Below, piece after piece: positions 8,447-15,487 of a stretch of 43,625 bases of DNA (within the stretch, counting starts at the first letter, position 1; the number at the start of each line of letters is the position of its first letter). A model generated the notes under the pieces. It did not search any database. It was not told the origin of the DNA and saw only the letters and a program-made list of their open reading frames with translations. This stretch comes from Microthrixaceae bacterium (GTDB lineage Bacteria; Actinomycetota; Acidimicrobiia; Acidimicrobiales; Microtrichaceae), in assembly GCA_007118345.1 (NCBI GenBank), contig SKRR01000305.1, forward strand, positions 1-43,625, given 5' to 3'. The translations under genes and the position numbers were made by a program.

Positions 8447-9426
8447 CGTGGGTCCTCGTTCGATCGTGTCGTGCCGAGCTGGATCTCGACCGGCGCCGGC
8501 GGAACCGACCGGCTGTGTCGATCCGTCGTCGCCCGGTCGACCAGGCGACAGAAGGCACAGAGCTCTGCTTCGCTGGGCGAGCCACAGCGATCGCACCTGC
8601 CGAGCCCTGCCGCGTCACCACCGGTCGCCCCGGAGCGGAACTGCTCTGCGGCGCGGCGGAGGAACCCGAAGTAGAAGTCCGCTTTCGTTCCCGGCGACCG
8701 CAGCTCGATGTCGTTCAAGGCGTCCTTGTAGCCGATGTGCTTGTTCCCCGCGGACATCGGACACTCCTCGACCAGGTAGTCGATGCCTTTCACGATGCAG
8801 TAGGCGGCGGTCTCACGCTCGGAGAGCCGCACGAGCGGCTTGACCTTCCGGGGGAATCCGTTCGAAGCGGGCAGCACCGGCGCCTGCCGCGCCAGGTAGT
8901 CGGTCTGCCAGTGCAGGACGTTGCCGAACAGCACCGCCGCCTCGTCGTCGAGGTTGTGGCCGGTGACCAACACGTCGAACCCGCCCTCGATCGCCGCCCG
9001 GTCGAACAGGTGGCGCTTCGATGTGCCGCATGCCGAGCACGGTGCGCGTCGCGCCGCACGGGACCCCTCTGGGATGTCGAAGCCGTACTCCTCCGGGAGG
9101 TCCACCTCGTGGAGCACCAGCCCACGCGATGCGGCGAACCGGCGTGCGTGCTGGCCCGAGACGTCGCTGTAGTCACCGATGCCGAGACCGACGTAGAAGC
9201 CCTCCACGTCATGGCCCAGCTCGAGCAGGAGGTCCCACACCGCCAGGGAGTCCTTGCCGCCCGAGACCGCCACGAGCACGCGGTCACCCGGAGCGATCAT
9301 GGCGAACTCCCCGATCGCCCGGTCGACCTGGTCCCGGCAGAACCGCAGGAAGTGATCCGGGCAGAAGTTCGCGTTCGCGCGTCGGACGTCGACGACCGCG
9401 GGGCCGCGGCACACCCGACACTTCAC
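8443..9426 (-). CDS. ttuA: TtuA-like tRNA 2-thiolation enzyme
   Basis: This 327-residue member of the TtuA/TtcA/Ncs6 family activates a uridine by adenylation and inserts sulfur. An N-terminal zinc finger has C3, C6, C22 and H25; the ATP-binding PP-loop SGGKDS is at 55-60; the cysteines C130, C133 and C222 match the numbering I recall for the Fe-S ligands of Thermus TtuA; and a C-terminal CxxC...CxxC finger lies near residues 276-293. GTG 9426 overlaps the stop of the sulfur-carrier gene (GTGA), and its own stop overlaps trmI. With a ubiquitin-like partner upstream and TrmI downstream, s2T54 formation is the best prediction. A related position (for example U34) is less likely. Confidence 0.9.
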   Translation of the reverse strand: MKCRVCRGPAVVDVRRANANFCPDHFLRFCRDQVDRAIGEFAMIAPGDRVLVAVSGGKDSLAVWDLLLELGHDVEGFYVGLGIGDYSDVSGQHARRFAASRGLVLHEVDLPEEYGFDIPEGSRAARRAPCSACGTSKRHLFDRAAIEGGFDVLVTGHNLDDEAAVLFGNVLHWQTDYLARQAPVLPASNGFPRKVKPLVRLSERETAAYCIVKGIDYLVEECPMSAGNKHIGYKDALNDIELRSPGTKADFYFGFLRRAAEQFRSGATGGDAAGLGRCDRCGSPSEAELCAFCRLVDRATTDRHSRSVPPAPVEIQLGTTRSNEDPR

Positions 9427-9632
9427 GATGACCCTCCGGAGATCACCGGACGGACCTCGACCTCGTCCTCGTCCTCCAGCCTGGTGTCCCCCGGCACGAG
9501 TTCGCCGTTGCGGACGACGAGCACGGACTCGCGGTTGAGCCCGAGCCGATCGATCAGCACCGACACGAGGATCGGCCCGGCGACCTCATCGGTCCTCGTC
9601 GGGTTGCGCAGCTGGACGATCACGACGCCCAT
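9423..9632 (-). CDS. ttuB: Ubiquitin-like sulfur carrier, TtuB/MoaD/ThiS type
   Basis: The 69-residue product has the beta-grasp pattern of small sulfur carriers: VVIVQLRNP at the N-terminus, then a short helix ([10 protein letters not shown]), [10 protein letters not shown], and the acidic [14 protein letters not shown] end. The Gly-Gly pair (66-67) is the site that would be adenylated and thiocarboxylated, as in Thermus TtuB. Unusually, two Ser residues follow it, so the tail would have to be trimmed or the family works differently here. The gene overlaps ttuA by four bases, which supports the TtuB role over molybdopterin or thiamin synthesis. An activating E1-like enzyme (TtuC/MoeB) is not in the window. 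No clear ribosome binding site is seen before ATG 9632. Confidence 0.85.
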   Translation of the reverse strand: MGVVIVQLRNPTRTDEVAGPILVSVLIDRLGLNRESVLVVRNGELVPGDTRLEDEDEVEVRPVISGGSS

Positions 9633-9670
9633 GATGGTCGACCAGGAGCGGCGATCACAGTTCGCGCCGA

Positions 9671-9702
9671 GCGGACACCGTGCGGCGGGTCGGTGTGTCC
9701 GC
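9671..9702 (-). terminator. Hairpin between the basic-protein gene and ttuB
   Basis: Arms of eight bases (GCGGACAC and GTGTCCGC) enclose a GC-rich 16-base loop that can pair further. It lies between the stop at 9726 and ttuB at 9632, so it may end the long upstream transcript or act in the ttuB leader. There is no T run. Confidence 0.45.
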
Positions 9703-9725
9703 GTGTCTCGAGCCGACGAACGCCG

Positions 9726-10286
9726 TCAGTCGTAGACGGTGACCCTGGGACGTCGGCTCCCACCTGTGCGACCCGCCCGAGCCTTGGCGAAGCTCGTCGC
9801 TCGCCGCTCGGCCAGCTCTGCTGAGGTCCGCTCCAGCGAGGCGGACAGCTTCGCCTGCTTCTTCGTCGGTGTCATGACACGGTCGAACCGCGCGCCCCGC
9901 CGCCGCTCGCGCCGTTCCAGCCGCCGGGACCGGCGGGATCCTGGTTTCGTCCGGTCGAGCCGGCGCTGGGTCCGGGCCAGTCGACGAGCCGCCTTGAGCT
10001 GCGCGCGCGACGGACGGCTGGCCCGTCGGTGCTGTTCGCGAAGGGTACGTTCCCGATCGGAGAGCTTCCGCTCGGCCCGCGTGGGGGCCGGGCGGGCGAT
10101 CACGGTGTAGCGCTCGCCGGGCTCGAGCCGTACCGAGCTCACCGACTCGTCGGCGTGGCGCAGCGCCTCACGGACGTTGTCGCCGAGATAGGAGATCCCT
10201 CGCCCCGCGAGTTCCCCCATCAGACCGTCCCCCAGCACGCGGTGACGGAACTGGTCGAGCGCCAGCTCCTTCAGCTGCCTGATCAT
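9726..10286 (-). CDS. Arg-rich basic protein of unknown function
   Basis: This 186-residue protein starts MIRQLKELALDQFRHRVLGDGLMGELAGRGISYLGDNV and then becomes a long, strongly basic helical region rich in Arg, Lys and Ala (about residues 70-175). No membrane segment, signal peptide or catalytic motif is visible. The composition would suit binding to nucleic acid or to anionic lipid. Its ATG overlaps the stop of the preceding small membrane protein (TGATG), so the two are translationally coupled with the holin-like gene upstream. I do not recognise a family. The coding frame keeps the GC-rich third positions expected here, so the gene is probably real. Confidence 0.7.
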   Translation of the reverse strand: MIRQLKELALDQFRHRVLGDGLMGELAGRGISYLGDNVREALRHADESVSSVRLEPGERYTVIARPAPTRAERKLSDRERTLREQHRRASRPSRAQLKAARRLARTQRRLDRTKPGSRRSRRLERRERRRGARFDRVMTPTKKQAKLSASLERTSAELAERRATSFAKARAGRTGGSRRPRVTVYD

Positions 10287-10504
10287 CAGGAGCGGCGCAC
10301 CTCGATCACCGCGGAGGACCGACGCCCACCACGCCGACCGAGCAGGAAGGCGACGACGAGCATCACGACCAGCAACAGCACCCCGACGGTCACGATCTGC
10401 TGCTTGGCGGACTCGACCTGCTGCTCGGCCTCACCCTGGAGCTCTCCCAACTTCGCCCGGATGTCCGCCGGGTCGATCCGACCCGTGTCAGTCGCACCGC
10501 TCAT
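10286..10504 (-). CDS. Small single-pass membrane protein (DUF3618-like layout)
   Basis: The 72-residue product has an N-terminal charged helix (IRAKLGELQGEAEQQVESAKQQ), one membrane segment at about residues 37-55 (VTVGVLLLVVMLVVAFLLG) and a basic cytoplasmic tail. The layout resembles DUF3618 proteins, which in actinobacteria often accompany holin-superfamily-III membrane proteins. ATG 10504 overlaps the stop of the holin-like gene (ATGA) and its own stop overlaps the next start, so all three small genes are one translational unit. The biochemical role is unknown; an envelope-associated stress function is a guess from the gene neighbourhood of such families. Confidence 0.75.
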   Translation of the reverse strand: MSGATDTGRIDPADIRAKLGELQGEAEQQVESAKQQIVTVGVLLLVVMLVVAFLLGRRGGRRSSAVIEVRRS

Positions 10505-10902
10505 CGAGTACCTCCGGGGTTCGTTGGTGTGGCCGAGGACCGCGAGCTGACGAATCGCATGAGCCGCCAGATGAACACTGCGATCAGCACGAGGCCGACG
10601 ACCAGGGTGATCAGGTAGGGCGCCCAGGACCAGGTGCCGCCATCGAGGGACAGTGGGTCGTTGAAGAGCTCGATCTGCTGCAAGCCGCGCAACAGGGCGA
10701 GCAGCAACAGGGTGAGGCCGACTCCGAGCAGCAGCGAGCCCGCGATGCCGTACCCGAGCGAACGCCCCAGGGTGCGCAGCGGATCGACCGTCTCCTGTTT
10801 GGCGTAGCCGACGACGAGTTCGCGCAGCTCGTGCAGTTGCGCGGTGGGTCCGTTGCGTTCGGATGATGCCGACCACGATCGGTCGGGTGACGCTCCTGAC
10901 AC
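10501..10902 (-). CDS. Holin superfamily III-like membrane protein (phage-holin family)
   Basis: From GTG 10902 the product is 133 residues, with a soluble helix (ELRELVVGYAKQETVDPLRTLGRSLGYG) followed by two membrane segments at about 51-72 and 94-114. This matches the actinobacterial proteins labelled phage holin family or superfamily III, which are chromosomal membrane proteins and not evidence of a prophage. The start is decided by a perfect GAGGAGG five bases before GTG; a longer reading to 10965 would translate through this site. It heads the three-gene cassette with two smaller genes that overlap it. Confidence 0.75.
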   Translation of the reverse strand: MSGASPDRSWSASSERNGPTAQLHELRELVVGYAKQETVDPLRTLGRSLGYGIAGSLLLGVGLTLLLLALLRGLQQIELFNDPLSLDGGTWSWAPYLITLVVGLVLIAVFIWRLMRFVSSRSSATPTNPGGTR

Positions 10903-10961
10903 ACGTACCTCCTCGGTGGGCAACCTTTGTAGCACCCCGACGTACCCGCGACCGTCGACCG

Positions 10962-11636
10962 TCACCCCTCGGGTCGGTCCAGCTCGGCTCGCAGCAGGAT
11001 CTCCTGGTCCGCGAGCAGTTCATCCAGCAGCGCCAACCGGGCGGCGATCTCGGTGGTGGCGAGCACACGCTGACGGTCCAGCGCACCGAGGGGGCTGAGG
11101 GTGGCGATCTGGTAGCTGCATTCACCCAGGTCGTCGCTGAGCTCCGGTATCGCGACCTCCTCCGCGTGCCCGAGCTGCACCATCAGCTCGGCCAGACGAT
11201 CGAGACGTCCACGAGCGGACGCGACTGCTGCGGACAGCTCGCGGCGCGCCGGCGGCCCCGGCGTGAGCGGCTCGTCGGGCCAGTCCGTCACGACGGCGCG
11301 AGGGAACGGATCGTCCTCGAGCCAGTGGTCCACCCTGATCCTCCGAACGCCGACCGCCGCGAGGGCGACCCTGCCGTCGTCCGCCCTGGAGAGGTCCAGC
11401 ACCCGTGCTGCGCAGCCGATGCCGGTGCGGGCTTCACCCCCGCCGACCTCGCTGCCCCGCTCGATCAGGACCACACCGAACTCTCGGCGGTCCGACAGCA
11501 GGACCGTGTCGACGAGCACCCGGTAGCGCGGCTCGAACACGTGCAGCGGCAACAGCATGCCGGGGAGCAGGACCGAACCGAGTGGGAACATCGGCAGTTC
11601 GTAGATCTCGTCGTGGTCCACGGTGTCGTCAGCCAT
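10962..11636 (-). CDS. Lon N-terminal (LAN) domain protein
   Basis: This 224-residue protein is a stand-alone substrate-binding domain of Lon protease with no ATPase or protease part. The N-terminus is typical: ELPMFPLGSVLLPGMLLPLHVFEPRYRVLVD, with FGVVLIERGSEVGGG and IGCAARVLDL following, then a helical C-terminal half. Such proteins are common in actinobacteria and their role is not established; binding of unfolded or damaged proteins is the usual assumption. It starts four bases after the dacB stop and is probably in the same operon. Confidence 0.9.
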   Translation of the reverse strand: MADDTVDHDEIYELPMFPLGSVLLPGMLLPLHVFEPRYRVLVDTVLLSDRREFGVVLIERGSEVGGGEARTGIGCAARVLDLSRADDGRVALAAVGVRRIRVDHWLEDDPFPRAVVTDWPDEPLTPGPPARRELSAAVASARGRLDRLAELMVQLGHAEEVAIPELSDDLGECSYQIATLSPLGALDRQRVLATTEIAARLALLDELLADQEILLRAELDRPEG

Positions 11637-11640
11637 CAGG

Positions 11641-13254
11641 TCACCCCTGCGGAGCCGGCGGGAGGGGCCCGAGCTGGTCGGGCGACGGGGCGGTCGGATG
11701 GTCGACCATCGAGACCAGCAACTGCTGCTGGAGACCGAGGTCGGTGGAGGTCACCTGGCGTCCTGGCGTGTTGATGACGAACGAGAAGCCGAGCTGTCGT
11801 TCGCCGTCGGTCCCCAACCACCCGCTGAGCGCCGCGACCGAGAGCAAGGTACCGGTCTTCGCCCGCACACGCTCACCGAGCGGCGGACCGGTCAGTCGAT
11901 CTCTGAGTGTGCCGTCCTGGCCGGGCACCGCCAGGCCGCCCGCGACCACGCCGACCGGTCCGTCGTCGACGAGCACCGCCGAGAGCAGGTCACAGGTCAA
12001 CAGCGACTGCTCCGAGAGGCCCGAACCGTCGTCGAGCACCACTCCTTCGACGGGGAGGTCGTTCTCGGTCATCCAGTTGCTGATCGCCTCGAGTCCTGCC
12101 TCGGTGGATCCGACCCCTCCGTGCCGCAGGCCGATCTCCTTGACGAGCAGCTCGGTGGTGGTGTTGTCCGAGAAGCGGAGCGCCTGCTGGGCCAGTTCCG
12201 CGACCGTGAGCGACGGGACCTCGGTCAACAACGCCGCGTCGTCGGGAGCGACCCCGGCGAGCGGTGGGCCGGCCACGGTCACCCCACGCTCCCGGAGCAG
12301 GTCGGTCAGCACGGACGCCGCATGCACCGCCGGTTCGTCGGTCGGACCCAGTCCGACCGTCCAGCCGTCGTCGACGAGGAGCGCAGAGAGCGGCCCGACC
12401 TGGCCCTGGGTCAGGAACCGCTCCGGCCACGCCGGCACCGTGCGCACCAGGTCGTAGCGGCTCTCGTCGCCGACGACGGACCCGGTGATCTCCCGCACGC
12501 CGGCAGCGACGACCTGATCCGCGACCGCGGCGACGTCGGTGGCCGGTGGCACTCCGTTGGGGAGCTGCGCGAGGTACCCCGCGGTGCTGAGCAGCGGATC
12601 TCCGCCACCCACGAGGTACAGGTTCCCCAGCACCACCGAACCGTCGGTCGGTGCCCCATCGGTCACGAGCGTGGTGGCTCGCCGTTCGTCGGGGTCGAGC
12701 AGGTCGAGTGCGGCTGCGGCGGTCAGCAGCTTCATGTTGGACGCAGGTACCAGTGGCACGTCGTTCCCCGAGAGCACGAGCGGGACACCGCCATCGTCGA
12801 CCCGGATGCAGCTCGTGTCGGGGGCTGCGTCGAGGACCGGTTGGACAGCGGCCCGGAGGTTCCTCGCCGCGACCGGTTCGGTGAGCAACATCGGCGCGCG
12901 CCGTGCGGAGAGGACCGGTGTGGTGGCGGAGAGGTCGTGCCGGGCGCCGGAAGCGACCTCGAGCTCGGGTTCGGTGAGCACCGCCAGCACGATGACCGCC
13001 ACCCCCGAGATCGCAAGTGCAGCGGCGAGACCGAGCAGTCCCACGCGTGGGAGTCGGGCCCCGGTTCGGCGGGAGCGACGCCGACGCACCACCCGCGGCG
13101 CAGCAGGTCGGTCGATCTCCACCGGACCGGTCTGGCGGCGAACGATCGGCATGTCGCGCTGGGACCGGAAGCGGTCAGGGTCGATCGGCGTGGCACCGGC
13201 GCGTTCCGCCGGGTTGCGGCCCCGGCGAGGATCGGGTGGCTCCTCGTCAGTCAT
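11641..13254 (-). CDS. dacB: D-alanyl-D-alanine carboxypeptidase/endopeptidase, PBP4 (S13) family
   Basis: The product has 537 residues. A long basic cytoplasmic N-terminus leads to one membrane anchor at about 70-93, and a family S13 penicillin-binding domain follows outside the membrane. The catalytic set is visible: S172-x-x-K175 in PASNMK, SDN in RFSDNTTTELL, and KTG in RAKTGTL. The enzyme trims or cuts peptidoglycan stem peptides. The start ATG 13254 overlaps the end of the acyl-CoA synthetase alpha gene by eight bases. The extended Arg-rich cytoplasmic segment (residues 1-68) is longer than a plain signal peptide and makes this an anchored enzyme. Confidence 0.92.
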   Translation of the reverse strand: MTDEEPPDPRRGRNPAERAGATPIDPDRFRSQRDMPIVRRQTGPVEIDRPAAPRVVRRRRSRRTGARLPRVGLLGLAAALAISGVAVIVLAVLTEPELEVASGARHDLSATTPVLSARRAPMLLTEPVAARNLRAAVQPVLDAAPDTSCIRVDDGGVPLVLSGNDVPLVPASNMKLLTAAAALDLLDPDERRATTLVTDGAPTDGSVVLGNLYLVGGGDPLLSTAGYLAQLPNGVPPATDVAAVADQVVAAGVREITGSVVGDESRYDLVRTVPAWPERFLTQGQVGPLSALLVDDGWTVGLGPTDEPAVHAASVLTDLLRERGVTVAGPPLAGVAPDDAALLTEVPSLTVAELAQQALRFSDNTTTELLVKEIGLRHGGVGSTEAGLEAISNWMTENDLPVEGVVLDDGSGLSEQSLLTCDLLSAVLVDDGPVGVVAGGLAVPGQDGTLRDRLTGPPLGERVRAKTGTLLSVAALSGWLGTDGERQLGFSFVINTPGRQVTSTDLGLQQQLLVSMVDHPTAPSPDQLGPLPPAPQG

Positions 13255-14767
13255 CGCGAGGTCCGGCTCCGCGCCCGGATCCGCTCGCCGGAGCAGCGAG
13301 CCCTCGACGCTGCAGGAAACGACTCCGCTGCCACAGATGACCCAACGCGGCCACCGCCCGGTCCGCAGATGCGTAGCAGAGCCGTCCGGTCGCGCGCACC
13401 GTCGCTGGTCCGGGGTTGTCAGGGAACGCGACCGCGAGCTCGGACGCGGTCAGGATCGGCTTGCCGGTGGCGACGGAGACGTCGTGGGCCGCCCGGGCGT
13501 ACCGGGCGTCCTGGCGCTCGTGGTAGGCGACGATGCGCGCCACGTCGGCGTCCTGGGCGAAGGGGCCCGTGCGCAGCATCCGGGCCTGGTTCGACTGGAT
13601 GCCGAGGCCCAGGTAGATGACCGCATCGACCGCATCGTGTGCGGCGACCAGTTCCAACAGGGCCGGGATGGTGTCGCGGGTCTCGCCGCCCGCCAGGTCG
13701 ACCGGGTTGTTCCGGCTCCAACGCGGCGGCAGGTGCTGGTCGATCTGATCTCGCAGGTCGTCGGGCAACTCGACCAGTTCGAGGTCACGGTGACGGGTGA
13801 CCGCATCTGCGGTGACGACCCCCCACCCGCCGGCCGTGGTCATCACGAGCACACGGTTGCCCCGTGGCAGCGGCTGGGTGGCGAACGTCGCCGCTGCCTC
13901 GAACGCCTCCTCGACCGACGCAGCTCGCGTGGCACCGCACTGGCGAAGCGCTCCGTCGAAGGTCCGGTCGTCGGAGGCGAGCGAGCCGGTGTGGCTCGCT
14001 GCGGCGCGTGCTCCGCCACTCGTGGCGCCACCCTTCATGATCACCACCGGCATCGCAGCCGCCACGTCTGCGAGCGAGCCGATGAAGCCGCGGCCATCAG
14101 GGATCCCCTCGACGTAGGCCAGTGCGACGTCGGTGGCGGGGTCCGTCGCGTAGAAGCTCAGGTAGTCGACGACCCCGGTCGCCGCTGCATTTCCGGCGGA
14201 CACCGCACGCGAGATCCCGACGCCGGTCGCGCACGACCAGTTCATGAAGCTCGACACGAAGTTCCCCGACTGGCTGGCCACACCGATCCCACCGGCGGGC
14301 GGGTACGGCGCCACGATCTGGGCACAGAGCGACGCCGGAGTGGAGACGACACCTTGGCCGTTCGGACCGGCGAGCAGGATCCCGAGCTCGTCGCACAGCG
14401 CCACCAGCGCCGCTTCGTCCGCCCGTCCCTGCTCGTCGGACTCCCCGTAGCCGGCGGTGGTCAGGAACGCCGCGCGCACACCCTTCGCTGCGGCGACCCG
14501 CAACAACTCCTCGTTCGCCGCCTTGGGCGTGCACACGAACACCAGATCGGCCACGCCGCTCGGCAACTCGTCGAGCGATCTGATCGTGTCGACGCCGAGG
14601 ACCGCGCTGCCCTCCCGGTTCGTCGCGTACACGCCACCCTGGTAGCCGTTCGCGAGCAGGTTGTGGAGACTCACGAAACCGAACTTGCCGGGATGCGTCG
14701 ACGCACCGGCGACGACCACGCCCCTGGGCTCGAACAACGCCCGGTACTGCTCCAGGCCGGGGATCAC
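13247..14767 (-). CDS. NDP-forming acyl-CoA synthetase, alpha (CoA-binding) subunit
   Basis: The 506-residue subunit of the ADP-forming acyl-CoA synthetase superfamily has a Rossmann CoA-binding domain (VVVAGASTHPGKFG near residue 18), succinyl-CoA synthetase-like ligase domains (LLAGPNGQG, VASQSGNF), and the phosphohistidine loop SHTGSLASDD with H259. Together with the next (beta) gene it would convert a carboxylic acid, CoA and ATP to acyl-CoA, ADP and phosphate, or run in reverse. The acid cannot be read from the sequence. The stop of beta overlaps its ATG by four bases. In many actinobacteria both parts are fused in one protein; here they are separate. Confidence 0.9.
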   Translation of the reverse strand: MIPGLEQYRALFEPRGVVVAGASTHPGKFGFVSLHNLLANGYQGGVYATNREGSAVLGVDTIRSLDELPSGVADLVFVCTPKAANEELLRVAAAKGVRAAFLTTAGYGESDEQGRADEAALVALCDELGILLAGPNGQGVVSTPASLCAQIVAPYPPAGGIGVASQSGNFVSSFMNWSCATGVGISRAVSAGNAAATGVVDYLSFYATDPATDVALAYVEGIPDGRGFIGSLADVAAAMPVVIMKGGATSGGARAAASHTGSLASDDRTFDGALRQCGATRAASVEEAFEAAATFATQPLPRGNRVLVMTTAGGWGVVTADAVTRHRDLELVELPDDLRDQIDQHLPPRWSRNNPVDLAGGETRDTIPALLELVAAHDAVDAVIYLGLGIQSNQARMLRTGPFAQDADVARIVAYHERQDARYARAAHDVSVATGKPILTASELAVAFPDNPGPATVRATGRLCYASADRAVAALGHLWQRSRFLQRRGLAAPASGSGRGAGPRDD

Positions 14768-15426
14768 GGCGCCACCTGGGTGTCCGCGAGCTCGACCAGC
14801 GCGTCGACGGCCACCGGTCGACCATCGTGGACGATCAACGGGTTCAGGTCGACCGACAGCAGGTCGGCGTTCGTCGTGGCGGCGGCGGACAGGCCCAGCA
14901 GCACATCGACGAGCAGTCCACGTTCGACCGCGGGCTCGCCCCGGAACGGGCCCAGCAGCTCACGGTGCTGCAGCTGCTCGAGCATCTCCTCGGCGTCGAG
15001 CGCCTCGATGGGTGCGAGCCGCACGGCGACGTCCGCAACGGCCTCGGCGAGCACGCCGCCGATGCCCACCACCACCGTGGGGCCGAACTGCTCGTCGGTC
15101 GCCAGCCCAGCGAGCAGTTCACGAGTCCCCGAGATCATGGGTGCGATCAGCACGCCGGTGGCATCGTCCTGCGGCATGGCGGCGCCGAGCAGCTCGCCCA
15201 CCGCAACCCGCACAGCCGCCTCGTCGGTCAGCCCGAGTCGGACCAGACCGCGTTCGGTCTTGTGCGCGATCCCGTCACCGCAGAGCTTCGCAACGACGGG
15301 AAACCCCAACTCGGTCGCTGCAGCCGCTCCTTCGTCGGGTGTGGCGGCGAGTCGCTCCGGCGCGAACGGGATGCCGTGCGCCGAGAGGAACGCCTTCGAC
15401 TCGGCCTCGGAGAGGGTGCGTGACAT
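14764..15426 (-). CDS. NDP-forming acyl-CoA synthetase, beta (ATP-grasp) subunit
   Basis: This 220-residue ATP-grasp subunit is the partner of the CoA-binding alpha subunit encoded directly downstream. It shows LSEAESKAFLSAHGIPF at the N-terminus, the nucleotide-binding VVAKLCGDGIAHKTERGLVRLGL, GVLIAPMISGTRELLAGLATDEQFGPTVVVG spread over about residues 100-140, and the metal-binding end SVDLNPLIV. ATG 15426 is chosen because a TACCCT box lies seven bases upstream on the minus strand and the family begins at this point. It is the first gene of the long leftward run and is divergent from the GH84 gene. Confidence 0.9.
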   Translation of the reverse strand: MSRTLSEAESKAFLSAHGIPFAPERLAATPDEGAAAATELGFPVVAKLCGDGIAHKTERGLVRLGLTDEAAVRVAVGELLGAAMPQDDATGVLIAPMISGTRELLAGLATDEQFGPTVVVGIGGVLAEAVADVAVRLAPIEALDAEEMLEQLQHRELLGPFRGEPAVERGLLVDVLLGLSAAATTNADLLSVDLNPLIVHDGRPVAVDALVELADTQVAP

Positions 15427-15433
15427 GCTCGTC

Positions 15434-15439
15434 AGGGTA
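15434..15439 (-). promoter_or_regulatory. -10 box of a probable leaderless acyl-CoA synthetase promoter
   Basis: The minus strand reads TACCCT, then seven bases to ATG 15426, with no ribosome binding site. The divergent GH84 gene begins only 61 bases away, so the two promoters share this short gap. Confidence 0.5.
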
Positions 15440-15487
15440 CGTGGCGGCAGCGGGCGCGTGGAGCACGCCCCGGGGGGAGGCAGTGCG

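Noticed and set aside
10501-10902. Prophage remnant suggested by the holin-like protein
   Set aside because: No phage structural, integrase or lysin genes are nearby; this holin family is a normal chromosomal actinobacterial membrane protein.
11623-13620. 665-codon plus-strand open frame opposite dacB
   Set aside because: dacB shows SxxK, SDN and KTG motifs on the minus strand; the plus frame has none.
12539-15424. Very long plus-strand open frame (12539-16744)
   Set aside because: Only the last third is the GH84 gene. The rest is antisense to dacB and the acyl-CoA synthetase genes, with Arg/Ser-rich composition typical of a shadow in high-GC DNA.
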